A DNA stretch of 64,000 nt, from the NCBI GenBank assembly GCA_910574455.1, contig CAJSYZ010000012.1:861317-925316 (forward strand), in the 5' to 3' direction. Position 1 is the stretch's first letter; every line of letters begins with the position of its first letter. A program made the position numbers and the translations under genes. Below, piece after piece: positions 12,011-23,113 of this stretch. Source of the DNA: Trichaptum fuscoviolaceum. Lineage: Eukaryota; Basidiomycota; Agaricomycetes; Hymenochaetales; Trichaptaceae. The notes beneath the pieces are model-generated. The model was not told the DNA's origin and did no database searches. It worked only from the letters and a program-made list of their open reading frames with translations.

Positions 12011-12937
12011 ACCGGCTGGCTGTATGCTTGAGAAGTCGATCGTGTAGGAGGCGTCGATACGCTTGAAGTTCTCCGAATCGGCTAAAGGGTCATGAACAGC
12101 TTTGAGTTACATTTACTGTATCTATGTCAAGCATTCAACATGTTGTTACCAGGTGCATCGCGATTTGACAAATCAAGCACTGCCTGGCAGGAAAGAATAC
12201 AAGCGGCGTAGGGTTCCACTTTAGGACACCCCTGTTTACTGTTCGCGTGTTATCGATCTTGACTTAATTCGAAGTCCCCAATGATCTTGTCTCTATGCCC
12301 CTCAGCAAGATCGGCTTTGCGTTTAACATACGTTTATGCTCAGATACAAGCGCGATTTGACGACAGCTACAAATCTGTCCCATTGGCGCGAAGCATTCAG
12401 CAGGCAAATGAGGTTATTATGGACAGCACCAACTTGAAGGGTCAACAGAGATAACTGGCATAAGTCAAAGCATCTTTTAATCACACAGTAATATTAGCGC
12501 TCGGATATAGATGTCAACTTTATAAGGGTTTACTTGCATAGACAACTAACAATTGCGATGATACCTATGTACCACTGCGGCCGGTCGAATCAAAGAACTT
12601 CGCCGAGACCGGCATACTACACAGGATAACTGACCGGCCCTGAGCTGATTAGTCACTCCTTTAACATTTTGGCTACTTAATTCAAGTGCGTACACCGTAG
12701 CATTTCTTCATCCCATCTTCTCATCGCCAAACATCTCCACCACGCGAGTGCTAAATCCAAATGCGAGCACGCCTTCTCACATTTTAGTAACAGGCAACTA
12801 TACCAGACAGGATCTTTTGCTTTCAAAGCAACATCAGGCATGCCAGGCGCTTGAAACTTTATATTCCCTAACTATTTTACAAGCACTACAAACACGTAAC
12901 GTACATCGTTCGTCGTCACTTCATACTACCACAGCTT
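12011..12937. other. Intergenic, no supported gene
   Basis: Spacer between convergent profilin and HHE genes. Nothing recognisable was found. A stretch near 12575-12640 contains GCGGCCGG and ACCGGCCCT sequences resembling the motif upstream of some F-box copies, but no gene remains. Confidence 0.4.
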
Positions 12938-13768
12938 TCATTCTTTCATTTCCTCTTTAGCTTCCTGCTTCATCTCATCCGTCGGGAACTTAGCAAACAT
13001 GTCTTTGAGCTTGTCGAGGGGTGCGGCAAGGAAACCGGCGAGTGTCTCGAGTGGGGGCTGATTAGGCACGGAGGGATGAGCACTGGAAAGAACTATTCAG
13101 TCATACATATAGCAGAAGGTACGACTATCATACCGGGTGGGCACAAACTTCTTCGTGCGCGAAAAACTGGCTGCAGCAGATTTACTGTTGTCTGGTCCGA
13201 GCTGCGGCTCGAGCATTGGCAGGTCCTTCTGCTCTTCACTGTCGTTGTGCTCATGCAGGTGTGCCATGACGTCCTTGAGCAAGCTGTCGTACTCCGGTGA
13301 ACCAGGAGTCATCGACTCCAAATTGTAGAGCTTCTCCTTGACGAACTGGTGATCCGCGCGGTCTTGGTCTGCGAGCTCCTTGCCTTTCGCGCCGAGGTGT
13401 TTTTCCATCAGCGGATAGACAACGAGCTCCTCGCCGACGGCGTGTCTGGCGACTTCCCAAATGAGCTGTCGAGCCCAACGCTCCTGTACGTCCTTGTCGC
13501 CGGCGTGGCGAGTATAGAGGTCGTAGTACTCGTACATCTACATTGTTAACTGAATATTGCCTCAAAGCTTATCAAATCAACGTTTAAGACATACCTCCTG
13601 ATGGTCTTCCTTAATCTTTTCCGTCAAAGGCCCTGATGTTATACGACCGCCAGCTGGGCTTGTCATCTTTCTCAGATAGAGATGGTGAGTCGATAGTAAA
13701 TTAGATGTTGCTGGTGCTCCTCTGAGAGTGCGAGTGTACAATGTTGGGGAGAGACGAAGAGAAAACAT
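12938..13768 (-). CDS. HHE (hemerythrin-like) cation-binding protein
   Basis: Predicted di-iron four-helix-bundle protein. Exon 1 starts at the ATG at 13768 with a basic, Ser/Leu-rich stretch (MFSLRLSPTLYTRTLRGAP) that could be a mitochondrial presequence. An internal Met (MTSPAGGRITSG) is an alternative start. It continues LTEKIKEDHQE and joins exon 2, MYEYYDLYTRHAGDK. The metal-ligand pattern is visible as ARHAVGEELVVYPLMEKHL, DHQFVKEKLY and HLHEHNDSEEQ. A last exon gives AHPSVPNQPPLETLAGFLAA and the charged end EEMKE, stop at 12938-12940. Family roles include oxygen or iron sensing and stress, but the role here is unknown. It looks intact. Confidence 0.88.
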
Positions 13769-14928
13769 GAAGAAAGATTCTTCTGTAAGTCTATATATTG
13801 TCGACTACGTCGATCGCAACCCCCAACCTTATGTTTGCGAAGATCACCATCGACAAGTATGCGTCATAAACCACACGTAGCAACCAATGGGGGACGATGT
13901 AATAGTCAAGTGCTATGTCACTGTGATAGGGATGATGTCATTTTCGTGTTCAAGTTGAAGATGATCTGCACGTACTATGCCAGTGTATGTATGTTCTACT
14001 ATGTATGTACATACCTTCAAGTTTTCATGCCAGTGGATCATCAACGTCATTCATTTGATGCTTACCCAATAAATTGAAAAACAATAATCCCCTAATCGTC
14101 TTAGGTTTTCGCGATAATACCAATCGACGCGTACATATTGTAGAAGATACATATTATCATTGGCATAGAAAGTCCAAGCGGTATATATTAAAATGCATAA
14201 TGAAGAAGACAAAATATTAACTTTAGGACAGTGCGACCGACTCCCGTCGAACTTGAAGTTGTTCATAACGCAGCCCCTCCGTACGCATAGTCGAAGGCAG
14301 GTAACAATGACAGCGGCCAAAGCAGAAGTCAATTTGAGGGAGAAAGGACAACCACGGCTCTCTGCATAAAACAGGAAAGCCGATGATCACCAAATTCACG
14401 AGCGTCACCAACTTGATCAACGAACAGACGGCAGAAGAAGGCGACTACCAAAAATGTAAGAGAGCTCGTTAGTTATGTTCCAGGAAATTTGACTAAACTT
14501 TTTGTGCATGCACAAAGAAATAGGGGTTGAAGATCGAGATCTTTCAAGCACCATCTTACTTTATAGAACTGTGGCGCCCTCTTGTGCAAATGTACAATCT
14601 ACGCAAGAGATGAAGGAATATCAAAGAACAGGAAAGGTGATAGAACGAACCCACCTGCTTTGATGATCCATGATACACTGCTGATTCAAATGTAGGACTG
14701 ATGCTAGCGGTCCACACAATTCGAGTGCAGACACCGAGTAGCCGAAGTCAAAATTTAAGACCCCATCAATATTGTCAAGTTGTACTTTACTTTGCTTTAG
14801 ATACTATATAAATTTACCCTTTGAATTAGGCGGATAATAATGTCGGAGAGATAATGATAAGATTCCTTGTTTTCGATCATCAGCATCAAAAGACGTGTCG
14901 GAGTTATCGAGGACTTACGTTCAATGAT
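13769..14928. other. Intergenic, possible decayed coding remnant
   Basis: No gene can be supported. On the minus strand about 14460-14220 there are hydrophobic frames (LVTLVNLVIIGFPVL; SALAAVIVTCLRLC) that shift frame within a few dozen bases. They could be the relic of a small membrane protein, but without start, splice or family evidence they are left uncalled. Confidence 0.3.
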
Positions 14929-16411
14929 CTAGTACGGTTCCTCTTTCTTGACCCTATTGGTGCTGATACTGGCAGCAGTTGTGCTTGATTGTGTGGTAGG
15001 CGAGATTGGTCCCTTTCGTTTGGCGCAAGGAGGCTGAGCGACGTCTTCGTCACCGCTCATTTCTTCTTGTGAGTCGAAATCATCATCCGCAGAACTTTCC
15101 TCCTCATCCTGATTGCTCGTGTAGAATTCGGATCCTTCGTCCATATAGTCTCCAGTCTCGTCGGACTCGAACTCGGATGAATCATAACCCGCATCCGGAG
15201 CGTTTGCTCGAAAAGATAGTCCGAGCGGTAACTCCTCCTTATCGGAGACATCGCTTGCGTTGTCGTCCACAGTGTCATACTCCTCATAACGCCTGACTGG
15301 CCCGCGGTTCAGCTTGTTCTTCATGTTTTCCCCTCTGGCGTATGCGGATGTCCAGGACTTAACCGAGACAGCATCATCTCCCGAATCCTCCGAATCCTGC
15401 TTCACGTTGTTGCTCAGATTTACAGGCCGCGTAGCCCAGATTCCTGGGCTCTCCTCCACCGTCTCCCACCGTCTCTCGGTGAAACTCAACGGGTACATTA
15501 ACACTTCTTCGAGCAAGTCATTCATGAATTCCGAACCATCGATGTCCTCAAAATCCAAGTCGATGCTTCTCCCCAAGTAGATCTTCCAAAAATCGCCCTT
15601 TCGCATGACGGGTCCTGCATACACCTCGTAGATCTCCGAGTCGGCCCAGGCCACGATTCCTTGATCCATCGTAAACTCCAAATGGTAGCGTTCGCACATT
15701 TTGCGCGTTGCGCCTCGCGTCATTAACGCGACATACTCCTCGTTGCTTTCGTTTGTAAGATAGTTTCTGTACTGATCCGGTGCGCTTTTCCTCATCCAAG
15801 GCTCAACATCGTACACTGGCGTCGTGCCTCGCGGTGCGAGATGGCGAGATGGATTGAGTGTGTCATGGTCTGTAACGACGCTCCGGCTCAAGTCCGTGTC
15901 CTCGTCACCCTACATGCATTTCGTTTAGAAAATGTGCTTAAGACCATATTGAACAGAGTAAGTACCTGAGCAAGTGCATGCTCTTTCCCGCAGACCTGAC
16001 AAAGGCCATCTACGACTTCCCAAGAGCAGTTCGTGCATCTAAACACGTCATCGTTTTCGTCGTAAATGGGCTTCGAGGGTTCTGTCAGTTCTTCATCTTC
16101 ATCCACATCCACATCTTCATCTTCATCCTCATCAACGTTCTCATCTTCGCCGTCGTCGCCCATGATAGTGTCGGAGTCTGACTGATCACTCATAGATTCA
16201 GAATTGCCATCGTTCGCGAGTATACGAATAGCAGCTTGTAGGGACCGGATTTTTCGTTTGTGCTCTTCCGCTTGCTTAAGTCAAAAGAAGGGGCGAAAAG
16301 GAAATCATTAGCAGCGGGAGATAGGTGTAAATAAGCTACAAGATATTCTACCTTCTCGTGTTGTCTCTCGCGTTCACGAAGTACAAGTAATTCCGAGCGT
16401 AGTGCCTCCAT
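14929..16411 (-). CDS. Coiled-coil / zinc-ribbon acidic protein, function unknown
   Basis: Three or more exons. Exon 1 (from the ATG at 16411) reads MEALRSELLVLRERERQHEK, a short coiled coil. After a 77-bp intron it continues QAEEHKRKIRSLQAAIRI and a highly acidic run (DEDEDEDVDVDEDEEL). Next is a four-cysteine zinc ribbon, CTNCSWEVVDGLCQVCG. After another intron the large exon (from about 15900) has the conserved core YVALMTRGATRKMCERYHLEF, GIVAWADSEIYEVYAGPV, GDFWKIYLGRSIDLD and EFMNDLLEEVLMYPLSF. A long acidic/Ser tail follows, with a basic KRKGP segment. This resembles a conserved basidiomycete family, possibly the one labelled DUF8191, though I am not certain of that label. Composition suggests a nuclear protein. 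A decayed piece of its 5' end lies at 19780-19976. Confidence 0.7.
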
Positions 16412-16660
16412 TGCGGAGGAGTTGAAAGTGAAGTCTAAAACGCATCGTTACAGACGCGTATAAGTTTGAGAACTGAGCGGAGTTCTAAATAAAAACGCCC
16501 ACTTTCTAATAGTACTCGCGATTCGCAAAACATCACTGGCAGTCGAGAGCTGAGTAGCATGATAAAAGAACATTATCGATTGTGAGCCGCAGTCGTGCAT
16601 TTTGTTATGTTTCACAAGCTACATATCTAATATTATCAATTCAGTGATCACGAAATCATA

Positions 16661-18820
16661 TTACACCGCCGCTACAAGAGCTTTGGCACACTCGGCGATG
16701 ATGCCGTCCTGATCCCCCACGTACTTCTTCGTCATCTCCATAAGTTCTTTCAGTGCCCCAACATCATCCAAATCGCCCACAGCTTTGTAGTCCTGGTTAT
16801 GATGCACAGTGTACTTCTGAAAGATCCACTTCCGTTTCTCCTCGTCCCAAGCAGGGATCAACTCGCTGACATTGAGACGCCAGTACTTCTTTGTCATAAT
16901 TTGCGGGGCAAATGCATTGACAAGTGAACGGAACAAGATGTGTGTAAGCTCCGTGTTGGAGGCTGCAGCTGCGAACGAAGCCTCAACATCATGGGACCCA
17001 AGCGTGCCGGGAGAGATGAGAGCTTGGTTTGCCCCAAGGCCGGTACCAATGCTTAGGAAACATGATGTTGGGCGGGCAGGGCCGAAAACAGCAAGCACTT
17101 CAGTCCAGAGCCTTCGCAAAGTCATGTCAGCCTGGTTCACTGCACTGGGTAGATGAAGAGGAATCTCTTTACCATCCAAGAGGGTTGTTCGCACCGAGAC
17201 CGCCGTCAAGCAGTGTGTAGTTGCCGATTTTAAGAGAGGAAAAATAAGCCGGTGCGGCGGCTGTTGCTCGAGCCGCCTGCCAGATCTTGATGTCGGGAAT
17301 GGCGGACATTTCCTCTTCATTCTGATATGAGCGGAGAAAGATGGGAGCGCGATTGTTGATAGCATCTTCGCGAACAGCCAAGCAAAATCTGAGCTCAAGG
17401 TTAACAAAGAAATGTGGGTCTTTCCAGTGATTGTGATAAAGAGTGAGCTTACACCTTGCAAGATGGTTTCCCTTCTTTTTCAAGCAGTTTTGTCTCGCTA
17501 TCGCCCGTTTTCTTTTTGATGAGTTCCTTGATTAAGTCTTCAAGGACCGTCTCATCGTAAAACTCCCCCTTTGTCACGAAGCTTAAGCCCTTCTTGATCT
17601 TACCCTTATTGAAGATCTTCACCATGAAGTCTTCATATACCTTGATGCATTCATCGACACTCATCTGCAAACGGCCAAGCATGATGGCAATGAATCCACC
17701 TGTGCTGGTCCCACCAATCATGTCGAATATATCGCAGGGCTTCAAATTCTTCGAGTTATCAGGATCAAACTTCTTCATGACGGCGTTAAGAAGGTGCAAG
17801 GATGAGAGGCCTCGAACACCACCTCCATCTGTTCAATTACTTATTATTTATACGTTATTGCACATTGACCTGGTGAACTTACCAAGGGAGAGAACACGTA
17901 AAGGACGTTTGTTGCCAGTGCTGAGGAGTTCAGCACTGTACAAGCCTTTAGGCAAGGAGGGCTGAAAACCGGACTGGATGGAGGTATTGACTTCTTCCAA
18001 CACGGACTGAATGCTCTCCACCTGGGAGACGATTTCACCATACGCTGGAGGGTCATCACGCACAACTATTATTGTCAAGTTATATCAGTGCTGCGATTGC
18101 TAAAAGATGAGTTGACATCACTTACTGTCCTCACTTCCGATGTCAATTATAAGGTAGCCGTTGCGCACAGAAATCATCCACCCCACAAAACGAGCACAGA
18201 GTCGAATGGCAATGACATTGCCATCCTATATTGAATCAGCAAGTTCGTCTGGAAAAGAATTAGGTCCTTGGCATACCTCAAGATTACGCAGCAAGTCATG
18301 TTGCTCATCAAACTCTTTACCAAAGGCCTTTAGAGTTGCTCCAGTTAGATTCAGTCATGAAAAACGTAATGTTGAATTTGACAAACCCAACCAAAATCTT
18401 CTGAGAGGAATCTGTTGTCATGGCTCTTCCACACAAGCTCCACACCGTCCTTCACCCGCGGTGCGTGAGCACACTCGTTCTCCAAAATCGCCAACTCAAA
18501 CCATGTCCAGTTGCCCGCAGAGGGGACATCAGCGAAACCCTGGTCATGCGATTCCGCAAGAAGCTGGAGACGATCAATTCTGCGAATGGTGTCGATTGTC
18601 AAGGCCTGGTCGTATGGTGTAAGCGCAGGTCGTCAGCAAATTGATAGAAGCTTACAGGAGACTTGAACCAGATTTCAGCCTTGATGCTGGGGCCATCTGC
18701 TTCCACATCGCGCACAGGCTTGTTTTCGTAGGCAATTTTGTACTTCCCATCGGCAATTTGTGTCTGCTCAGATGGGAAGACATTATACCCCTCAACGGCC
18801 TTGAGAGCTTTAGCAGACAT
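16661..18820 (-). CDS. Patatin-like phospholipase
   Basis: Predicted lipid acyl hydrolase with a Ser-Asp dyad. The ATG at 18820 opens MSAKALKAVEGYNVFPSEQT. An N-terminal region of unknown fold follows (SAGNWTWFELAILENE). The patatin domain then shows all its motifs: LSLDGGGVRGLSSLHLL (oxyanion hole), IGGTSTGGFIAIMLGR (catalytic Ser in GTSTG) and AAAPAYFSSLK with LLDGGLGANNPL (catalytic Asp in DGG). The C-terminal part has FLSIGTGLGANQ and ends in ECAKALVAAV. About eight exons, with introns near 18655, 18380, 18070, 17860, 17450 and 17170. Family members act on membrane or storage lipids. Fungal versions often carry extra domains, none of which is recognised here. Confidence 0.87.
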
Positions 18821-19779
18821 GTTGAAGTGCGTACAGAGGGCGTTTTAACCGTTCGATGTCACTGACCTTCAAATTCTTGTTCCCTCTAGCCTTTATATCA
18901 TTTAGCCTCCAGGTACAAGTTGGTTCCATGGGCGGCTTTCAGAGCCTGGACAAAATCCAAGCATCTCTAAGTCGGTATGCGCTCCTCGCACGACTACTGG
19001 TATGGAACTTCACGTTGACTGTTCTCAGTGCCTCGCCGGGTCCAGAACAGTTCCGCAACGTCAGGTCAGGTCAACGATGGTTTTGGCCTGACCTCACCCT
19101 GGTTAGATCAGTTACTTTCCGTGAAAGTCTTGACCTTGCTTGATCCGTTGCAACACGGTTCAAGGTCAACGTTAGTCAAGTCGGAGGCCAACTTAAGCCG
19201 ATTTCCCGACTTAATATCCGAACAAAATCCAGGGCTAAAGGTGTCAAATTCACTGAGAAAATGATTCAAGCAAGTTTACCAAGAGTTACTTACAGATGTG
19301 ACTATTGTTCTATGTAGGTGGGGACTACGAAAACGTGTATGTATCCCTGATTGATGTACACTATGGCAGGGCGCTGTGCCTTGGCATGACGGGCTTGAAG
19401 ACAACGTACTTCCTTGAATTCGAGAGAATCGGTAGCAGAAAATCCGCCTCCAGGCAGATTATGGCGCCCAATGCGATTTCGCTCCGATGAAGGGCGCCCA
19501 ATACGTGCCTTGTATGTATGTAATATACATACGTAGAAAGTTTACCATACCTGCACATTTGACCGCCCGTATCAAGGACGCCTTCCCATAGTACGTTAGA
19601 TGGTGGAACCTGAAATCCCGAAACTGGATAAAATACGGCAGACTCGGAATTTGGCATCAAGCTCCGGTATCAGCAGATTTGTGGTCGCATTTCACCATCC
19701 AAGTTGACTGCTTCTGCTCAAGCAAAGCAGAAATAAGGATAGTGTTGCTTCCTTACTGTGTCCGTGCGTTAGAAAATTT
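18821..19779. other. Intergenic, no supported gene
   Basis: Upstream region of the patatin gene. It contains direct and inverted TCAGGTCA/TGACCT-type words around 19060-19190 but no coding signal that could be supported. Confidence 0.4.
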
Positions 19780-19976
19780 GCGCGGGTCGCCGTATGCTAA
19801 TCCTGCAAGTATGCTTGCGCTCTTTCGCTTGCTTGAGTCAGAAGACGACAGAAACGAGATCATTAGCCGGGAGAAATATACGTACTCATTTCTCATAGGA
19901 TTCCACCCTTTACTATTTTCCTCGCGTTCTTGAAGTTGAAGTACAATCTTTTCAATCCGAAGTGCCTTCATCATGA
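19780..19976 (-). pseudogene. Decayed fragment of the 14.9-16.4 kb zinc-ribbon gene (5' end)
   Basis: On the minus strand MKALRIEKIVLQLQERE parallels MEALRSELLVLRERERQ, the first exon of the gene at 14929-16411. The match continues through its first intron (both have CTCCCG followed by GCTAATGAT and end in GACT(C/T)AAG) and into exon 2 (CAAGCGAAAGAGC against CAAGCGGAAGAGC). It then stops matching. Because the intron is still present, the copy arose from DNA, not from mRNA. It sits immediately upstream of F-box copy B. Confidence 0.65.
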
Positions 19977-20028
19977 TCGCGGACTTGGAGAAGAAACGAA
20001 GAACTTGAAGGAGCCAAAAACACAATTT

Positions 20029-20053
20029 TAAGCGGAGCTTCAACTTGAAGTTG
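20029..20053. promoter_or_regulatory. Shared upstream motif of F-box copies B and D
   Basis: TAAGCGGAGCTT (20029-20040) is followed directly by CAACTTGAAGTTG (20041-20053), a 6-bp-arm palindrome around one base, about 80-100 bp upstream of copy B. Copy D has AAGCTCCGCTTA (37891-37902, the same motif inverted as expected for the minus strand) and the identical CAACTTGAAGTTG at 38027-38039. Retention in two diverged copies suggests function. This is an inference. Confidence 0.4.
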
Positions 20054-20131
20054 AGAAATTGCCATAACTTACAACTCATCATCCCGTGTCTTTTCACCAT
20101 ACTACAGTCTACAAACAAGCCCATCTAAATA

Positions 20132-21771
20132 ATGTCCCTCACAGAAGAAGCCCTCCTCAAATGCACACTCCTCCAACTTCCTGAAGAGCTACTGCAAGAG
20201 ATCTTAATGGCCTGCGCCCCAGAGGATGCTTTCAGAATGGAAAAGGTTCTTAATCGTAACATGATAAGATCACTGTTCATTCCAGTTTCTCATGATACCC
20301 GTGCTCACACTCTAGACTTGCAGAACTCTGCACCTCTTATCAGACTCAAAACATCTATGGATGACCCTCCTTTCAAAACTAGATTATGAACATGCACCGG
20401 ACGTCCCGCCTCACGTCGACTTAGGTGCGCTGCGAACGGAAGAGATCAAAGTTCTCATCGTTCGTGCGATAAGAGGATTCAAAAATTGGCGCTCTCCCAG
20501 TGGCCCTCGGATCATTGGAGAGCGAGTTGTCCGATATTCAAGCTCCTTTTATCCGGTAATGTTGCTTGCTGGCTGTGACTATATGCTGGTGAAGTCTCGC
20601 AGCTCGTCCGCTGCTGTGTTTGGAGTGTGGAGTATCAAACAGGAGAAATTGGTCTCAACCTATGACCTGGGCAGTCAATGTCGATTCCCGTCACATCATT
20701 GTGCGATTCTGAAAGGAGGGAATATAGTGAGGCTCGCGCTTATCTACGCCATAGCAGAAGGTATAAACATGTGAGACTTCGCCCTTGTCTTGTAACTAAT
20801 ATGATTAATTGTCCTGTAGGCTCGAACATCTGGTCGTGGTGGACCTTGACATAGTACACGGAAGTTCGACAGTGGTCATCAGATATCGGCACATCTCCCT
20901 GCCTTATACCGTCCATGACTATGCGTTGGAGTTAAAAACACAAGTAGTCGGAGATCTAGTACTTGGGTGGACTCCTACAAGCTTCACGCTGATCGACGTT
21001 GTCACTGGAAAGATCGCGAGAATCCGAAAAGATGTATGTCACAATAACGTTAGTCAGGGTCTCACAGTAACAACTTGTCTTGCCATGACACAGGAAAATC
21101 TCGAACTCCTGAATTTTGATATCGTTCGCAACACCACAGTTTTTATTTTGCGCAACGCGACGTTTAAGACACCTTCCATCTATGTCGCCAAAGTGCCGCG
21201 TATATTTGCGCATTCAAGAGCGGATCCCGGTGAACCAACGTGGCTCAGGAACATATGCGAGGCGATTGTCAACATTCCTGTCGAGCCTACAGAAATGTCA
21301 ATGAACATGGACGACTCGTGTATCTGTGACCCAAGTCGATGGGGATCTCCACTTCCATGCCGCGTACTATTCCTCCAGGCAGGGATAGTCGGCGATGCAG
21401 AACAATTCAAGGTTCACCGACACCTTCACGTTCTTACTTTTGATCAGGAGACCTCGACTCCAATTTTGGAACCCGGCGGCACATTGACTTCGGTCATACC
21501 TCCCGACTATTTATTAATGCAATTGGTGCAAACGCCATCCGGACACTCGGTTGTATGTTGCGAGGATTTTCAAAGTGAGGACGTGAATAAACGATCCAAG
21601 AGGTTTACTATCCTATCCTCGACCCTGCCGTCTGGAAACCTCATTCCTATCAATGAGAGTCCTCAAAGGAATGATGCAATATATTGCCGCATAGAACGCT
21701 ACAGCGGGACAGTTTGGTATAGTCATTACACTGAGGCTGAGGATACCATTAAACTAGAGTATTTCAATTGA
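20132..21771 (+). CDS. F-box protein, family copy B
   Basis: Predicted SCF substrate adaptor. Exon 1 reads MSLTEEALLKCTLLQLPEEL and then EILMACAPEDAFRMEK. An intron with the unusual donor GTTCTT ends at TCTAG and joins TCRTLHLLSDSKHLWMTLLS. The second exon has PDVPPHVDLGALRTEEIK and AGCDYMLVKS, then FGVWSIKQEKLVSTYD. The next intron begins at GTGAGA near 20771 and ends at CTGTAG (20819), joining LEHLVVVDLDIV. A probable intron starts at GTATGT near 21033, though the frame is open through it. The last exon has CDPSRWGSPLPCRVLFLQ, IERYSGTVWYS and the end EYFN. It appears intact. It forms an inverted duplicate pair with copy D at 36208-37830. Confidence 0.75.
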
Positions 21772-22370
21772 TTATGAACGAGATAGAGAATAAATGAACG
21801 TTGCTTGGTGATATTTTAGTTTCGGTGATCTTGGAAATTGACCAAAATTGGGTTGAGCTATCACTACCACCTTCTTCTCTCTTCTCCACAATGTCTTCCC
21901 GACGGGCGCCGTCAACGACGTCGACGCGTGTATCGCGCACGGCCAGCGTGAAGTCAACTGCATCGTCGCGTTCGTCGTTGGCGGCGGGCTCAACATCGGG
22001 CCTCCGCACGCGCTCGCGCTCGCCGAACGCAACGCCCGTGCCACTTCCTGGAAGCGCAAACAAACGACTATCAAGCTCTATTCCCCAGTCGGTTCTGATG
22101 AGCAGAAGGAAGGACTCGGGCTCGCCGTCTGCTTCTGGGAAGGGACCCGTTAATGGACGTTCGAACACGATGCCAACGCCCGCGACAACCTCGCCGGTGC
22201 AGGCCACCAGCACGCCTTCTGTCGCGGGTTCGACGCGTTTCAGGCAATCGTTGTCGACATCGATGGCGTCTGCAACATCGTCATTCAGGATGTCGACGCC
22301 AGCAAGACCGGGGGCGAAGGCAGCGCCGACAACGCCCTCGCCTGCTGCCAAATCACCTGCAGGCGCGAAG
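20132..22370. repeat. Segmental duplication unit 1 (partner 35604-37830, inverted)
   Basis: This stretch holds F-box copy B plus the promoter and first part of the Ser-rich gene. It is matched in inverted orientation by F-box copy D plus a truncated copy of the same Ser-rich gene. Homology runs without a break across the short F-box/neighbour spacer and stops inside the coding region at GCAGGCGCGAAG (about 22370 and 35604). Confidence 0.8.
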
Positions 22371-23070
22371 AGCTCAAAGGGCACGCCGCCAGCGCAGAAG
22401 AACACGCCGAGCAAGAGCCCTCGAGCGCAGAGTTCGCGTCACTCGTCTGCAGCATCCACCATCGCTGGTCTTCCAGGCGTGCCGTGGTCGCCACAGGGCA
22501 AACTGACGAAGCAGAGCGCGTCTCTGCTGTCCGATTCACCAGCGAGCTTCGAGCGCAAGTTCGACTCGCCTCACATCTCGTTCACGGCGGACGAAAGTGT
22601 CTGGGATGACGGGGAGATGTCGTTCGATTTGGTCACGGAGACAGATGACGGCGCTGTCGATGAGGATGTGAGTTTATCTCTTGCTCATACAGCGTTTTCG
22701 GTACTATAACAGCCTCTAGTTCCACCAAGCACTACAGCAAGTGCAGGCCCTGCATACTCGCAAGGTCACGCAACTCAAACGTCTGCTTGAACAAGGTCAA
22801 GGAGCATCGGCAGCACAACTCCACGCATTACAAGCGGAACTGCGTATGCTTCGCGTCGCGCTCGAGGACGAGAAGGCACAGGCGCGTGCCCGGGAGCTAG
22901 AGCAAGATGCTTTGCGAATGAAGGCTATGACACATGCTTCCTCACATCGACCGGACGACGACGTTGATCTTGCCACGGCCTTGAGAGGAGATGGGAAGGG
23001 AAATTTCAACGAATCGGAGGTTAGGAAGGCCGTAAGGGCGTTAAAATTACAGGATCGAATGCGATTGTAA
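21891..23070 (+). CDS. Ser/Thr-rich basic protein with C-terminal coiled coil, unknown function
   Basis: Two exons. The ATG at 21891 opens a long low-complexity Ser/Thr/Arg/Ala/Pro-rich region (MSSRRAPSTTSTRVSRTAS, later GLRTRSRSPNATPVPLPG) with many potential phosphorylation sites. A short acidic segment (ESVWDDGEMSFDLVTE) follows. An intron (donor GTGAGT near 22664, acceptor CTCTAG near 22719) joins FHQALQQVQALHTRKVTQLK and a heptad-rich coiled coil (LHALQAELRMLRVALEDEK), ending DRMRL. The composition resembles microtubule- or cytoskeleton-associated proteins, but no family is recognised. Only 119 bp separate it from F-box copy B. Its first 160 or so codons were duplicated to 35590-36075. 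Confidence 0.75.
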
Positions 23071-23113
23071 GGTTTATCTTTTATATCCAGAACGCAGCTA
23101 AAGTGCTTTTAGA

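Noticed and set aside
14220..14460. Hydrophobic minus-strand frames that might be a small membrane protein
   Set aside because: The frame shifts repeatedly, no ATG or splice signals support an exon, and no family is recognised.
21764..22414. Long minus-strand frame of about 216 codons, repeated at 35615-36253 on the plus strand
   Set aside because: It is the antisense of the GC-rich Ser-rich gene and its truncated copy. It has no splice signals and its composition is explained by the sense codons.
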